From positions 1-64,000 of the forward strand of contig CAZJWX010000009.1 in NCBI GenBank assembly GCA_964549915.1: a stretch of 64,000 bases of DNA. The letters run 5' to 3'. Below the pieces are notes generated by a model. It was not told the origin of the DNA, did no database searches, and saw only the letters and a list, made by a program, of their open reading frames with translations. Numbering within the stretch: the first letter of the stretch is position 1; each line of letters starts with the position of its first letter. Positions 1 to 8,517 of this stretch are shown here, one piece after another. The DNA is from JAUZRW01 sp964549915. Lineage in GTDB: Bacteria > Chloroflexota > Anaerolineae > Aggregatilineales > Phototrophicaceae. A program made the translations under genes and the position numbers.

Positions 1-30
1 GTGAAATTGCATCGCCTTTATCCGTCTCTT

Positions 31-1056
31 TCAGATTGACTGAGTACTAGCCGCACCACGAATAGAGCCTGCTTCATGGAGAGCAGCAGTAATCGCTTCA
101 GGTGTGATCTCTTTTTCGCGCTTGATGTGAGCCTCACTGTCACGAAATTCATCTAGCAATTCGGGAAAACGCCTGAATGTGGCGCTGTCGCAGTTCAATT
201 TGCGTGCTGCGCCACGAATGGAACCTGTATTATATAAGGCTTCTCGCACGACATCTTCTGTTATGTCCTCTCGTAGGCGGATTTGACGAGCAATTTCACG
301 CTGCTGCTCTCGGCGTTCTTCAGAGGCTTGTGCCCACCTTTTCTTTGATGAAGTCGAGTTTACAATTCGGGTCTGGGGATCAGAAGAATACTGGCGGAGG
401 CTCTCTCGAAGTTTTTCCTTCCGTTCACCTGTCCATGAATCGAGATACTTTTGTACATGTTGCTCACGTTGTTCAGCATAAGCGGGGTCATGCCAATAGT
501 TCAGAACTTTCTCACCTTGCGACTCGCAAAATGCAGCAGACCACTCTCGATTCTCGTATGACCCATGTGCGTCCATCCTAATGATATTCCAGGGCATGTT
601 ATTCTGGCGATCATGATCGATGTGGTGACGATGGCTGTCTGGCATATCGTCGTAGATTCCATGCCGTAGATTCCATTCATCTGCAAGGCGATGAGCTGGA
701 TACAGTGTTCCATCGAGTGGTTGATACAACATGGTATAACCGCGCCACAGCGAGGGATCATAGGGCATCAAGGAGTCATTGGGGCGCAAGTCATTTGCCT
801 GGGTCAATCGCCCATCTCGCCGAATGAACTCATGATCGGGTGTGCAGTGAATTACTTCTCCATTATCGAGGGTGACTTCGAGTAAAGAGTCACGACCAAT
901 ATAGCGGGGCGCTTCGAGCAATGTCATGATGATGCGCCCAAATTGATTCACGCTGTATCCCCAGAAAATTTCCCCATCTTCAGCCCTGACTGCCATTTCT
1001 TCCAGTGTGGGTGTACTTCCATCAGCGAGGGCAACCCTGGTATCTCCACGGAAGCA
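31..1056 (-). other. Intein with HNH homing endonuclease inside dcd (incomplete)
   Basis: The intein begins at Cys113 with a block A-like CFRGDTRVALADGS. It shows a block B-like GEVIHCTPDHEF about 70 residues later. An HNH nuclease core follows at protein residues about 252-285, with HHIDHDRQNN followed by PWNI and DAHG. Near the end are two copies of a helix-turn-helix-like unit sharing GSIRGAA, the second cut short by a stop. The insertion point lies between the catalytic Arg of the KSTYAR motif and the Cys that normally follows it in dCTP deaminases. That fits the habit of inteins to sit in conserved active-site motifs. The C-terminal His-Asn splice site is not in this window. Confidence 0.85.
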
Positions 1057-1392
1057 GCGTGCGTAAGTGCTTTTCCCCATCGTGATACAAAGAGTGCTTC
1101 GCGGAATACGGAAATATTCGACAGAACGCGCTAGTACAAATGAATTGGGTGGGATGATGCAAACATCCCCTTCAAAATCTACAAAGGAGTCCGGGTCAAA
1201 ATTCTTTGGGTCAACAATTGCAGAATGCACATTGGTGAATATCTTGTATTCGTGAGCAACGCGCATGTCGTAGCCATAGGATGAAACGCCGTAGCTGATG
1301 ACGCCTTCGCGCTCCTGCTTATCCACAAATGGCTCAATCATGCCGTGTTCCAGTGCCATCTTGCGAATCCAATGATCGGGTTTTAGTCCCAT
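31..1392 (-). CDS. dcd: dCTP deaminase N-terminal part carrying an intein; C-extein beyond window
   Basis: The first 112 residues are a dCTP deaminase N-extein, which starts the conversion of dCTP towards dUTP/dUMP. It has the typical opening MGLKPDHWIRKMALEHGMIEPF, then a conserved GKSTYAR segment holding the catalytic Ser and Arg. Start is ATG at 1392, preceded by an AGAGG ribosome site; longer in-frame starts would add a non-family leader. Immediately after the Arg the protein turns into an intein (Cys113 onward). The reading frame stops at 31-33, inside a second helix-turn-helix repeat and before any C-terminal splicing block. The catalytic Glu of the family (C-extein) is therefore not in view. 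Either the gene is frameshifted near position 45 or the C-terminal half is elsewhere. Identification of the extein is sure; its functional state is open. Confidence 0.9.
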   Translation of the reverse strand: MGLKPDHWIRKMALEHGMIEPFVDKQEREGVISYGVSSYGYDMRVAHEYKIFTNVHSAIVDPKNFDPDSFVDFEGDVCIIPPNSFVLARSVEYFRIPRSTLCITMGKSTYARCFRGDTRVALADGSTPTLEEMAVRAEDGEIFWGYSVNQFGRIIMTLLEAPRYIGRDSLLEVTLDNGEVIHCTPDHEFIRRDGRLTQANDLRPNDSLMPYDPSLWRGYTMLYQPLDGTLYPAHRLADEWNLRHGIYDDMPDSHRHHIDHDRQNNMPWNIIRMDAHGSYENREWSAAFCESQGEKVLNYWHDPAYAEQREQHVQKYLDSWTGERKEKLRESLRQYSSDPQTRIVNSTSSKKRWAQASEERREQQREIARQIRLREDITEDVVREALYNTGSIRGAARKLNCDSATFRRFPELLDEFRDSEAHIKREKEITPEAITAALHEAGSIRGAASTQSI

Positions 1393-1457
1393 AATTACCT
1401 CTTTTTCTGGTTTTTGTTCCAGTGTGCTGGGTTCCGCAGAAAACTGCAAATAGAACA

Positions 1458-1481
1458 GAGGCGACTCAACCGAGTCGCCTC
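1458..1481 (-). terminator. Perfect 10-bp hairpin after argS
   Basis: GAGGCGACTC and GAGTCGCCTC pair around a four-base loop. Read on the minus strand the stem is followed by TGTTCTATTT, so it could end the argS transcript before dcd. The T-tract is imperfect. Confidence 0.5.
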
Positions 1482-1543
1482 CAGGAATCTGTTTGTGATG
1501 AGACGCATGTCAGGCTTGAGTACCGTATGCTGTCCAGCCTGAC

Positions 1544-3265
1544 CTACATGCGCTCCGGTGCGGTCATGCCCATCAGGCGCAGCACGCGATGGAAGACCAC
1601 CTGTGCCGCCTTATAGAAGCGCAGCCGTGCCCTGGCGACATCTTCTGGCACTTCTGTATGCAGCACGCGCACGCGGTCATAAATCGGGTGGAAGACCGCC
1701 GCCAGTTCGTGTGCGTAGAAGGCGATTTTGTGTGGTTCGTATTGCTGCACAGTGGTTTCGATCACTTCGCCCAGTTCCAGCGCCTTGCGGATGAAGCGCA
1801 GTTCGTCTTCACCGAGCAGGCTCAAATCCGCGTTTTCGTCGCTGAAGCCACGCTCTTCGGCTTCGCGGAAGATGCCGCAGCAGCGAACATGCGCGTTCTG
1901 GATGTAATACACCGGGTTCTCGTTGCTCTGTTTCACCACCTCATCGACATCGAAGGTGATGTGCGTCGTGGGCGAATAGGCCAGCAGGTGATAGCGAATC
2001 GCGTCTGCGCTCGTCCATTCGATGAGGTCGTCCAGCGTATCGTAGATGCCCTTGCGCGTGCTGCCTTTCTTCTCCACTTTTTCGCCCGTTTCCGGATCCG
2101 TGGTGACCATGCGCACCAACTGATTGAGAATGACGTGGATCCCGGACGGGTCGAGGCCCAGGGCTTCGACGCCCCAGGCAACTGTGCGGTATTGCTGCCC
2201 ATGATCTGCACCCAGCACGTTGACCATAATGTCGAAACCGCGCTCAATCTTGTTCTTGTGGTAGGCGATGTCGGGCAGGGTGTAGGTCGGCACCCCATCC
2301 GCTTTGACCATCACGCGATCTTTGTCGTCGCCGAAGCGCGTAGTACGGAACCACTGAGCGGGTTCGGTCGCTTGGGACTCGGCGATTTCTTCTTCGGTTG
2401 CGCCTTCGCGGTGAACGGCTTCGTAGATGTACCCGTTCTCGCGCAGCGTCTCCAGCGTTTCCCAGACTTCTTCACTCTGGAAGAGGCTGTCTTCGTTGAA
2501 GAAATTGTCATGCTCGATGTCGATGGCTTGCAGCGATTCGCGGATCCATTCGAACATTTTCTTTTCGACATATTCCTTGAATGGCTTCCAGTCCTTCTCT
2601 TTCCAACTATCCCCGACTTCAGCGACAAGTTCTTTCGCGTAGTCAACCAGATAATCGCCCTGGTAATGATCTTCGCCAAGTTGAATATCTTCGCCGAGGG
2701 CTTGCAGGTAGCGGATTTTGAGGCTTTCGCCGAGCTTGATCATCTGCTGACCCGCGTTGTTGAAGTAGTACTCGCGCTGGACATCATAGCCCGCTGCTTC
2801 CAGCAGGCGTGCCATTGTGTCACCCAGGACACCACCCCGTGTTCGCCCCACATGGATCGGCCCAGTGGGATTGGCGCTGACGAATTCGACCTGTGCGCGC
2901 TTGCCCGCACCGACACCCAGCGAGAAGAGCTGCTCACCTTCAGCGATGATGGCATCGACCTGCTGTTTCAGGAAGTCTTCGGATAGGGTGAAGTTGATGA
3001 ATCCCGGCCCCGCAATTTCCGTCTTGCGGATGAAATCAGCATCGGGCAGATGGGCGACGATTTTCTCAGCGATGTCGCGCGGTTTCATCTTCGCAGGCTT
3101 CGCCAGCGCCATCGCCACCGGGCAGGCGTAATCGCCATGCGAAGGCTCTTTGGTCGGATTGATAGGAATGGTGGGAATCTCGAAGGCAGGCAAATCACCC
3201 GCTTGTTGGGCGGCTTGAATGGCCTGGGAGACGAGGGTTGCAGTTTCTTTCGGCAGAAGTTTCAC
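1544..3265 (-). CDS. argS: Arginyl-tRNA synthetase
   Basis: A 573-residue class I aminoacyl-tRNA synthetase that charges tRNA-Arg in the cytoplasm; length is normal for ArgS. It has the N-terminal Add1-like region, a HIGH-type motif HVGRTRGG near residue 138, and a C-terminal DALR anticodon-binding domain. It ends in the family-typical PERM. The KMSKS loop is degenerate: KKGSTRKG is found where related enzymes read KMSTRKG, which is common in ArgRS. Start is GTG at 3265 with a GAGAG ribosome site. A 67-base gap separates it from the upstream methyltransferase on the same strand. Confidence 0.97.
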   Translation of the reverse strand: MKLLPKETATLVSQAIQAAQQAGDLPAFEIPTIPINPTKEPSHGDYACPVAMALAKPAKMKPRDIAEKIVAHLPDADFIRKTEIAGPGFINFTLSEDFLKQQVDAIIAEGEQLFSLGVGAGKRAQVEFVSANPTGPIHVGRTRGGVLGDTMARLLEAAGYDVQREYYFNNAGQQMIKLGESLKIRYLQALGEDIQLGEDHYQGDYLVDYAKELVAEVGDSWKEKDWKPFKEYVEKKMFEWIRESLQAIDIEHDNFFNEDSLFQSEEVWETLETLRENGYIYEAVHREGATEEEIAESQATEPAQWFRTTRFGDDKDRVMVKADGVPTYTLPDIAYHKNKIERGFDIMVNVLGADHGQQYRTVAWGVEALGLDPSGIHVILNQLVRMVTTDPETGEKVEKKGSTRKGIYDTLDDLIEWTSADAIRYHLLAYSPTTHITFDVDEVVKQSNENPVYYIQNAHVRCCGIFREAEERGFSDENADLSLLGEDELRFIRKALELGEVIETTVQQYEPHKIAFYAHELAAVFHPIYDRVRVLHTEVPEDVARARLRFYKAAQVVFHRVLRLMGMTAPERM

Positions 3266-3332
3266 AGTCGGCTCTCGATGGTCTCTATTGGGACAAACTG
3301 AGTCGGTATTCTAGCAAAGTCGGACAGGGGCG

Positions 3333-4061
3333 TTAACCGGAGTTTTGGAAGAGACGCGCCGCGCTGACGAAATCAGCCTCGCCATGCTTGACACCCCAGA
3401 CTTTCGTGTAGTCATGTTGCCACAACTCAAATTCGATCTGCTCGATTCCGTATTGTTGCAGAAGCCCCTGCATCTCATCTTGTGACCAGAGGCGTCCCGG
3501 CATCCAGTGTTCGTTGATGCGCAGAGTCGTCAGGAGCAAACCACCAGGGCGCAAGACGCGGACGAGTTCACGGAGGCCATCTTCTGGCACCGGCATGAAT
3601 TCCAACGCCTCCAGACAGGTGACGACATCAAAGGCACTATCGGGAAAGGGTAGGCGCAACCCGTCGGCATGAGCAAGTGAGACATATTCATGTGCATCAA
3701 CTGCTGCCAGTTTCGCTTCAGCCTGTTGCAGCATCCGCCAACTTGCGTCCATGCCGATGACATAGCCAGAGAACTCACTGTGATTCAGCAGCACCAGCGG
3801 CAGACGACCTGTTCCCGTCGCTACATCCAAAATCAGTGGGTCGGTCTCTGGAGCCAGTCGTTGCATCAACGGCAGGGCAATGTGGAAGTGCTCCTGCAAT
3901 GGATCAACCTCCACAATCCGATCATAGCGTGTGGCATACACATCATAGAGCCAGATCACCATCCGCCGCCCGAGATAAACCCCCTCTGTTTCGAAGATCA
4001 GCCACCAGACCAGAAAGCCGATCAGTATCCCGCCGACGGTCAGCAGTACCAACCAGATCAC
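3333..4061 (-). CDS. Membrane-anchored class I SAM methyltransferase
   Basis: A 242-residue protein with one N-terminal membrane helix (about residues 2-24) followed by a Rossmann-like methyltransferase domain. Motif I is LDVATGTGRLP, and a post-I acidic residue sits in VIGMDAS. FDVVTCLEALEFMP and LRPGGLLLTTLR are the usual later motifs of the UbiE/Methyltransf_11 group. Start is GTG at 4061, overlapping the upstream SDR stop (GTGA), so translation is probably coupled. Substrate is unknown; the membrane anchor and the SDR next door would suit a lipid or quinone-like substrate, but that is inference. Confidence 0.85.
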   Translation of the reverse strand: MIWLVLLTVGGILIGFLVWWLIFETEGVYLGRRMVIWLYDVYATRYDRIVEVDPLQEHFHIALPLMQRLAPETDPLILDVATGTGRLPLVLLNHSEFSGYVIGMDASWRMLQQAEAKLAAVDAHEYVSLAHADGLRLPFPDSAFDVVTCLEALEFMPVPEDGLRELVRVLRPGGLLLTTLRINEHWMPGRLWSQDEMQGLLQQYGIEQIEFELWQHDYTKVWGVKHGEADFVSAARLFQNSG

Positions 4062-5050
4062 AACAGCCCCAGTTCGTCATAGTACGGTAGAGTGCGCTGG
4101 ATACCCTCATGCAGCGAAACTTGCGGCTGCCATCCCAGCAGATTATTGGCTTTTTCCATACTGTAGGTTACATCACTCAAGACGAAGGGTATCAGCTTCC
4201 GCAAATCCTGCGGTTCACCGCTCAACCACAGCACGGAATCAAGCACAGGCGCAAGAGCCGTCATCGGCGAAATGGGCATTGCCAACCAGCGCTGATGTCC
4301 GGTCAGGGCTTGCAGCGCACCCAGATACTCCCGCCAGGTTGGTGCCGGATCCATGACGCAGTTGAAGGCTTGCCCTTCAGCGGCAGGGTGCACCGCCTGC
4401 ACGGTCATCAGATCGACGACATCATCGACATGGATGAGATAGGTCGTGCCGCTGCCATCTCCGATGAAAGGCGTGGGTTGGAGCTGTGCCAGTTGTAGCA
4501 TATTGCGCGACCAGAATCCGCTGCTCGCCCCGTAAATCATGCCGGGTCGGATGAGGCTGTACGACAACTCGTATTCCGCAGTGATCTGGCGCAGCACCGT
4601 TTCTGCTTCCAACTTGCTGATGTTGTAGGGAACGTTGCCGGGTTCCTGGGGAGTCGCTTCGGTGACGACACCGCGCACATCGTAGCCATAGGTGGCGATC
4701 GTGCTGACGTGAACCAGACGCTGTACCCCATGTTCCGCTGCTGCCAGAGCCACGTTGCGCGTGCCGCCAAGATTGGCCTCTAACTGAAAGTCCAGCGTGC
4801 CTCGTGTAGACGCTGCGACGTGAAGGACGATTGCGCTGCCTGCAATTGCGGCGCGCATCTGGTGAATATCGGTGATGTCCCCATAGACGATTTCGACATT
4901 TTGCAATGCTTGCAGCGGCTTGGCCTTTTTAGAAGAGCGAGCCAATGCCCGCACCCAGGCTCCATCCGCCGCTAACCGTCGTACCAATGCGCCCCCCAGG
5001 AAGCCCGTAGCGCCTGTGACGAAGACGGTTTTGCCAGCCAGTTCGCTCAT
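4058..5050 (-). CDS. NAD(P)-dependent extended SDR (epimerase/dehydratase family)
   Basis: A 330-residue extended short-chain dehydrogenase. The nucleotide-binding motif GATGFLGG lies near residues 12-19, and the catalytic VSTIATYG and YNISK (YxxxK) are present. Start is taken at ATG 5050, because it overlaps the upstream stop as ATGA and gives the family's usual N-terminus; the longer frame to 5164 would add 38 unrelated residues. It sits between two methyltransferases in an overlapped three-gene operon. The SDR subgroup resembles dihydroflavonol reductase or 3-beta-HSD-like enzymes; the substrate cannot be told. Confidence 0.88.
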   Translation of the reverse strand: MSELAGKTVFVTGATGFLGGALVRRLAADGAWVRALARSSKKAKPLQALQNVEIVYGDITDIHQMRAAIAGSAIVLHVAASTRGTLDFQLEANLGGTRNVALAAAEHGVQRLVHVSTIATYGYDVRGVVTEATPQEPGNVPYNISKLEAETVLRQITAEYELSYSLIRPGMIYGASSGFWSRNMLQLAQLQPTPFIGDGSGTTYLIHVDDVVDLMTVQAVHPAAEGQAFNCVMDPAPTWREYLGALQALTGHQRWLAMPISPMTALAPVLDSVLWLSGEPQDLRKLIPFVLSDVTYSMEKANNLLGWQPQVSLHEGIQRTLPYYDELGLL

Positions 5051-6105
5051 GAGCGGATTCCTCGCAACACCTTGAAACGGCTGTTTTGTGCGACGATGCC
5101 GAATTCGTGGAAGTGCGCTTGAAAGAGCGTTTCGTATTTCAGAAAGGCATTGCAGACGATCCACAGCTCGCCATTCGGGGTCAGGTGGTCTGCGGCCTCT
5201 TCGATGATGCGCTCGGCGATTTGCATATTCACGTCGAATTTCTGATGGAATGGCGGATTGCTGACGATGTGGTCAAAATACTGGTCGTCTACCGCAGTGT
5301 AGACATCACTGGCAAGCACGCTGACATTTTCCAGATGATTGTGCGCTGCCGTCGCTTGTGCACAGCGCACCGCCAGCAGATTGTCATCGGTCATCACAAC
5401 ATGCTTCGCGCGCTTCGCAGCCAGCGCACCGATGACTCCAACGCCGCAGCCGACATCCAGTACAGTGCTGCCTGCGGACGCTTGCATATGCTCCAGCAGA
5501 TAAGCCGTCCCATCGTCCAGTTCTTCCCAACTGAAAACCCCCGGCAGCGTAGCAACGTTGATCTCACCCAGCGGCGTATTGAACGTGCGCTGGCGTATTT
5601 TCGTGGGATCATCTCCCCAGTCCGTCGGGTAGGCCATCCGTTGCGGACGCTTGGAGACAGCGATGCGATGGCTCTTCTTGTAGGCGACAGTTGCACAGGA
5701 GCCGAATAGCGTTTCTGCATCCTTGATGAGCGTTTTTGCCCCGCCCTTGGTTGCCCCCGTGATGTAGAGATCACCGTCAGGCTTCAGGGCATTGGCTGCC
5801 GCCCACAACTGCGCCCGCCCGAAGTCGCGTCCTTTGGGAACAAGCACATGAGCGGTGTCGTAGGTTTGCCCCGGTTCCGGGTAAACGCCCATCTGAAAGA
5901 CGACATTTTCGGCACGAACGTGCTCCTGCATTCGGTTCAAGGCGCGATAGCTGACATCAAAGACATGCACTTCTTTAACAACCTGTGCGATAGCTTCGAT
6001 CAGGTCAATGTGCTCGGCAGACATCAGCAGGATCGTCTCATGCTCTGCGTAAGCCGTGTTATTCAGGATCAGGTCTGTAATGATGTAGGTTGGTTTTTTT
6101 GACAC
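5047..6105 (-). CDS. RsmC/RlmG-like class I methyltransferase
   Basis: A 352-residue two-domain methyltransferase. The C-terminal half has SAM motif I (LDVGCGVGVIG) and the amino-methylating motif IV NPPFHQ, typical of enzymes making N2-methylguanosine in rRNA (RsmC, RlmG). The N-terminal half resembles the degenerate second methyltransferase domain of those proteins. Start is GTG at 6105 with little Shine-Dalgarno sequence. It is the first gene of an overlapped trio (RsmC-like, SDR, methyltransferase). Which rRNA guanine is the target is not decidable from sequence. Confidence 0.85.
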   Translation of the reverse strand: MSKKPTYIITDLILNNTAYAEHETILLMSAEHIDLIEAIAQVVKEVHVFDVSYRALNRMQEHVRAENVVFQMGVYPEPGQTYDTAHVLVPKGRDFGRAQLWAAANALKPDGDLYITGATKGGAKTLIKDAETLFGSCATVAYKKSHRIAVSKRPQRMAYPTDWGDDPTKIRQRTFNTPLGEINVATLPGVFSWEELDDGTAYLLEHMQASAGSTVLDVGCGVGVIGALAAKRAKHVVMTDDNLLAVRCAQATAAHNHLENVSVLASDVYTAVDDQYFDHIVSNPPFHQKFDVNMQIAERIIEEAADHLTPNGELWIVCNAFLKYETLFQAHFHEFGIVAQNSRFKVLRGIRS

Positions 6106-6127
6106 AATGATTCGTCCAGGTTAGAAT
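6099..6127 (+). promoter_or_regulatory. Sigma70-type promoter TTGACA-17-TAGAAT
   Basis: A consensus -35 (6099-6104) and a five-of-six -10 (6122-6127) stand 17 bases apart, about 37 bases ahead of the VOC-family start. The -35 overlaps the start codon of the divergent RsmC-like gene. Confidence 0.6.
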
Positions 6128-6163
6128 AGAACTGATGTTCAATTTGGCTGTCGAGGTACCAGA

Positions 6164-6459
6164 ATGTCCTACAAAGTAGCACATGTTCGGTTGCTCGTGA
6201 ATGACTTTGCCGCGTGCGTGATTACATGGCAGAGGTCGCGGGTGCGGCAGCCCTGCCTGCCGAGGTCGAGGCACAGGATCGGGCAGTCCTTGTGATCGAA
6301 GTTGACGATGTGGATGCATTGGCGCAGCGTTTACGGGCCAGCGGGATTGTACTCGTCAATGAGCCGATGGATATGGAGCAGTGGGTGCTGCGCGTGGCAC
6401 ATTTCCGCGACCCGGCAGGCAATCTGATCGAAGTCAATCAACCGTTGGCAAACGACTGA
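6164..6459 (+). pseudogene. Glyoxalase/VOC-family gene with internal frame-shifting deletion
   Basis: From ATG 6164 (GAGG ribosome site) the frame encodes a typical VOC beginning, MSYKVAHVRLLVNDFAACV. The frame is lost near 6218, and the C-terminal half of a VOC domain continues in another frame: VEVDDV-like and AHFRDPAGNLIEVNQP motifs, ending at 6459. Together only about 100 residues remain of a domain that normally has about 120-130. The middle segment holding the first beta-alpha-beta unit end is missing. The junction contains the short direct repeat GCGTGCGTG. A downstream GTG at 6214 could still give an 81-residue half domain. The promoter in front is intact. Confidence 0.7.
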
Positions 6460-6509
6460 ATCCGGATGGGGCGGATGGTGACCCCGCCCCTGTTTGGTTG
6501 TTGCTGGCG

Positions 6510-8363
6510 CTAATCGGCGGCATCTGTTGACGGTTGGTAATCCTCATCACGGAACTGCATCTCGTACAGCCTGGCGTAGAGGCCCGCTTCTTGCATCAAT
6601 TCTTCGTGCGTGCCCAGTTCCGCAATGCGCCCTTGATTCAGCACTGCGATCCGATTCGCAACGCGGATGGTGCTCAAGCGGTGCGCGATGATCACGGTCG
6701 TGCGATTCTGCATCAGCCGTGCCAGCGCTTCCTGCACCAGATGTTCGCTCTCGTTATCCAGGCTGCTGGTTGCCTCGTCCAGCAGCAGGATGCGCGGGTC
6801 TTTCAGGATGGCGCGTGCAATTGCCACACGCTGCCGCTGTCCACCGCTGAGGCGCACGCCGCGTTCACCGACGACCGTCTCGTATCCATCGGGTAGTTCG
6901 CTGATGAATTCATGTGCGTTGGCTGCTTGCGCCGCCTCGATCATCTCTTCCTCAGACGCATCCAGCCGACCATACAGGATGTTCTCGCGAATGGTGCCGC
7001 CAAAAAGCAACGTCTCCTGGGGCACAATGCCGATCTGGCTGCGCAGGCTCTCCTGCGTCACATTGCGCACATTCAGGCCATCGATGGAAAGCGTGCCCGA
7101 TGTCACATCGTAGAAGCGCGGAATGAGGTTGAACATCGTGGATTTGCCCGCACCGCTGGGTCCCACCAGTGCGACCACCTCGCCGGGAGCGATTTCCAGA
7201 TTGATGTCCTTCAGCACTTCTTGCCGTCCGTCATAGGTGAAATTCACTTCATCGAAGGTGATTTTCCCGGCGACAGCGGGGAGCACTCTGGCGTCTGGAC
7301 GATCCTGGATTACGGGGACTGTATCGAGAATCTGGAAGACCCGCTTGGTCGCGCCCAGGGCTTCTTGGAAGGATGAATACAAGCCGACCAGTGCAGCGAA
7401 ACTGCCTGCGATGGTCAAACCGTAGATCAGGAAGGCGATCAATTCGCCGCCCGTGAGACGTCCTTCGATGACTTCCATACCACCGAACCAGAGGATCGCC
7501 GCCAGCCCACCGAACCCCAGAAACGCGATGATGGGTCCGAAGACCGAGCGCACGCGCAGCAAGCGGACTGCTGCCGCGAAGGCTCGATCGACTGCGCCGT
7601 TGTAGCGCTGGGTCTCAAAGGGTTCGCGGACGAAGCTCTTGACTTCGCGCACATTTTGCAGCGCTTCTTCCGCGACGACGGTCGAACCGGCGATTTCGTC
7701 CTGCACCTGCGTGCTGATTCGCTGGAGCCAGGTGCCGAAGATGAAGCCAACTGCGATGATGATCGGAATGGTGACGATGATGAAGAGGCTCAGCCGCCAG
7801 TTGATGACGAACATGATAATCGCCGAGCCAATCATGACCAGGCCCTGTTGTAGCAGGGTGGTGATGTTATTCGTCAGGGCTGTGCGCATCACGGTGACAT
7901 CGCTGGAGATGCGGCTGATCAGTTCGCCAACGCGCCGATCTGTGAAGAACCCCAGCGACATCTGCTGTAGCTGCCCGTAAAGCTGCTTGCGCAAATCCAC
8001 TACCACGCGCTCGCCGACGTAATTCAAGTTGTACGTCTCGATGAACGTGGTCACCGAGCGAAACAGGAAGACCCCCAACAACACCACTGTGATGGTGTTT
8101 AGCAATTGTTGGTTGTTCTGTTCCAGGACGCTATCCAGCACACCGGGAATCTCACCCACACCACCGATGACGGCGGGAAAAACCAGGCTTAAGGCTGAAC
8201 TGAGTGTCAGCGCGAAGATGGCGACCAATAGACGCTTCCAGTAGGGGGCGATGTAGCCCACGAGCCGCTGCCAGCGCACCGGAACATCCGGCACTTCTCG
8301 CTCGTCATTGGGTTTCTGTTCATTTGCTGCTTGTCGCGCGCGGCGACGGCGTGCCATAGCCAT
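6510..8363 (-). CDS. ABC exporter, fused transmembrane and ATPase domains
   Basis: A 617-residue half-transporter of the MsbA/LmrA/BmrA type. Six membrane helices lie in roughly residues 40-330. The nucleotide-binding domain has Walker A GPSGAGKST, signature LSGGQRQRVAIARA, Walker B ILLLDEATSSLD and H-loop IIAHRLST. It would act as a homodimer, or with a partner not seen here, to export lipids, peptides or drugs. The N-terminus is very basic. Start is ATG 8363 with GAGGA ahead. It is a single gene; 154 bases separate it from the upstream lipoprotein operon. Confidence 0.93.
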   Translation of the reverse strand: MAMARRRRARQAANEQKPNDEREVPDVPVRWQRLVGYIAPYWKRLLVAIFALTLSSALSLVFPAVIGGVGEIPGVLDSVLEQNNQQLLNTITVVLLGVFLFRSVTTFIETYNLNYVGERVVVDLRKQLYGQLQQMSLGFFTDRRVGELISRISSDVTVMRTALTNNITTLLQQGLVMIGSAIIMFVINWRLSLFIIVTIPIIIAVGFIFGTWLQRISTQVQDEIAGSTVVAEEALQNVREVKSFVREPFETQRYNGAVDRAFAAAVRLLRVRSVFGPIIAFLGFGGLAAILWFGGMEVIEGRLTGGELIAFLIYGLTIAGSFAALVGLYSSFQEALGATKRVFQILDTVPVIQDRPDARVLPAVAGKITFDEVNFTYDGRQEVLKDINLEIAPGEVVALVGPSGAGKSTMFNLIPRFYDVTSGTLSIDGLNVRNVTQESLRSQIGIVPQETLLFGGTIRENILYGRLDASEEEMIEAAQAANAHEFISELPDGYETVVGERGVRLSGGQRQRVAIARAILKDPRILLLDEATSSLDNESEHLVQEALARLMQNRTTVIIAHRLSTIRVANRIAVLNQGRIAELGTHEELMQEAGLYARLYEMQFRDEDYQPSTDAAD

Positions 8364-8517
8364 GCTTTGTTGTTCCTCTACGATTGTGGACTCAGTCGCT
8401 TGTGTCAGTGTGCGTCGGGGGCGTCAGATGCACGTAAGCATTTGTCCGCGCCAGATGAGAATATGACAGATGATTGCTTTTCAACAGGCTGTACGTGGAA
8501 TCGCCGCAATGGGTTGC

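Noticed and set aside
1589..2986. 465-codon open frame on the plus strand
   Set aside because: It lies wholly inside argS on the other strand, has no family sense, and is the usual shadow of a high-GC gene.
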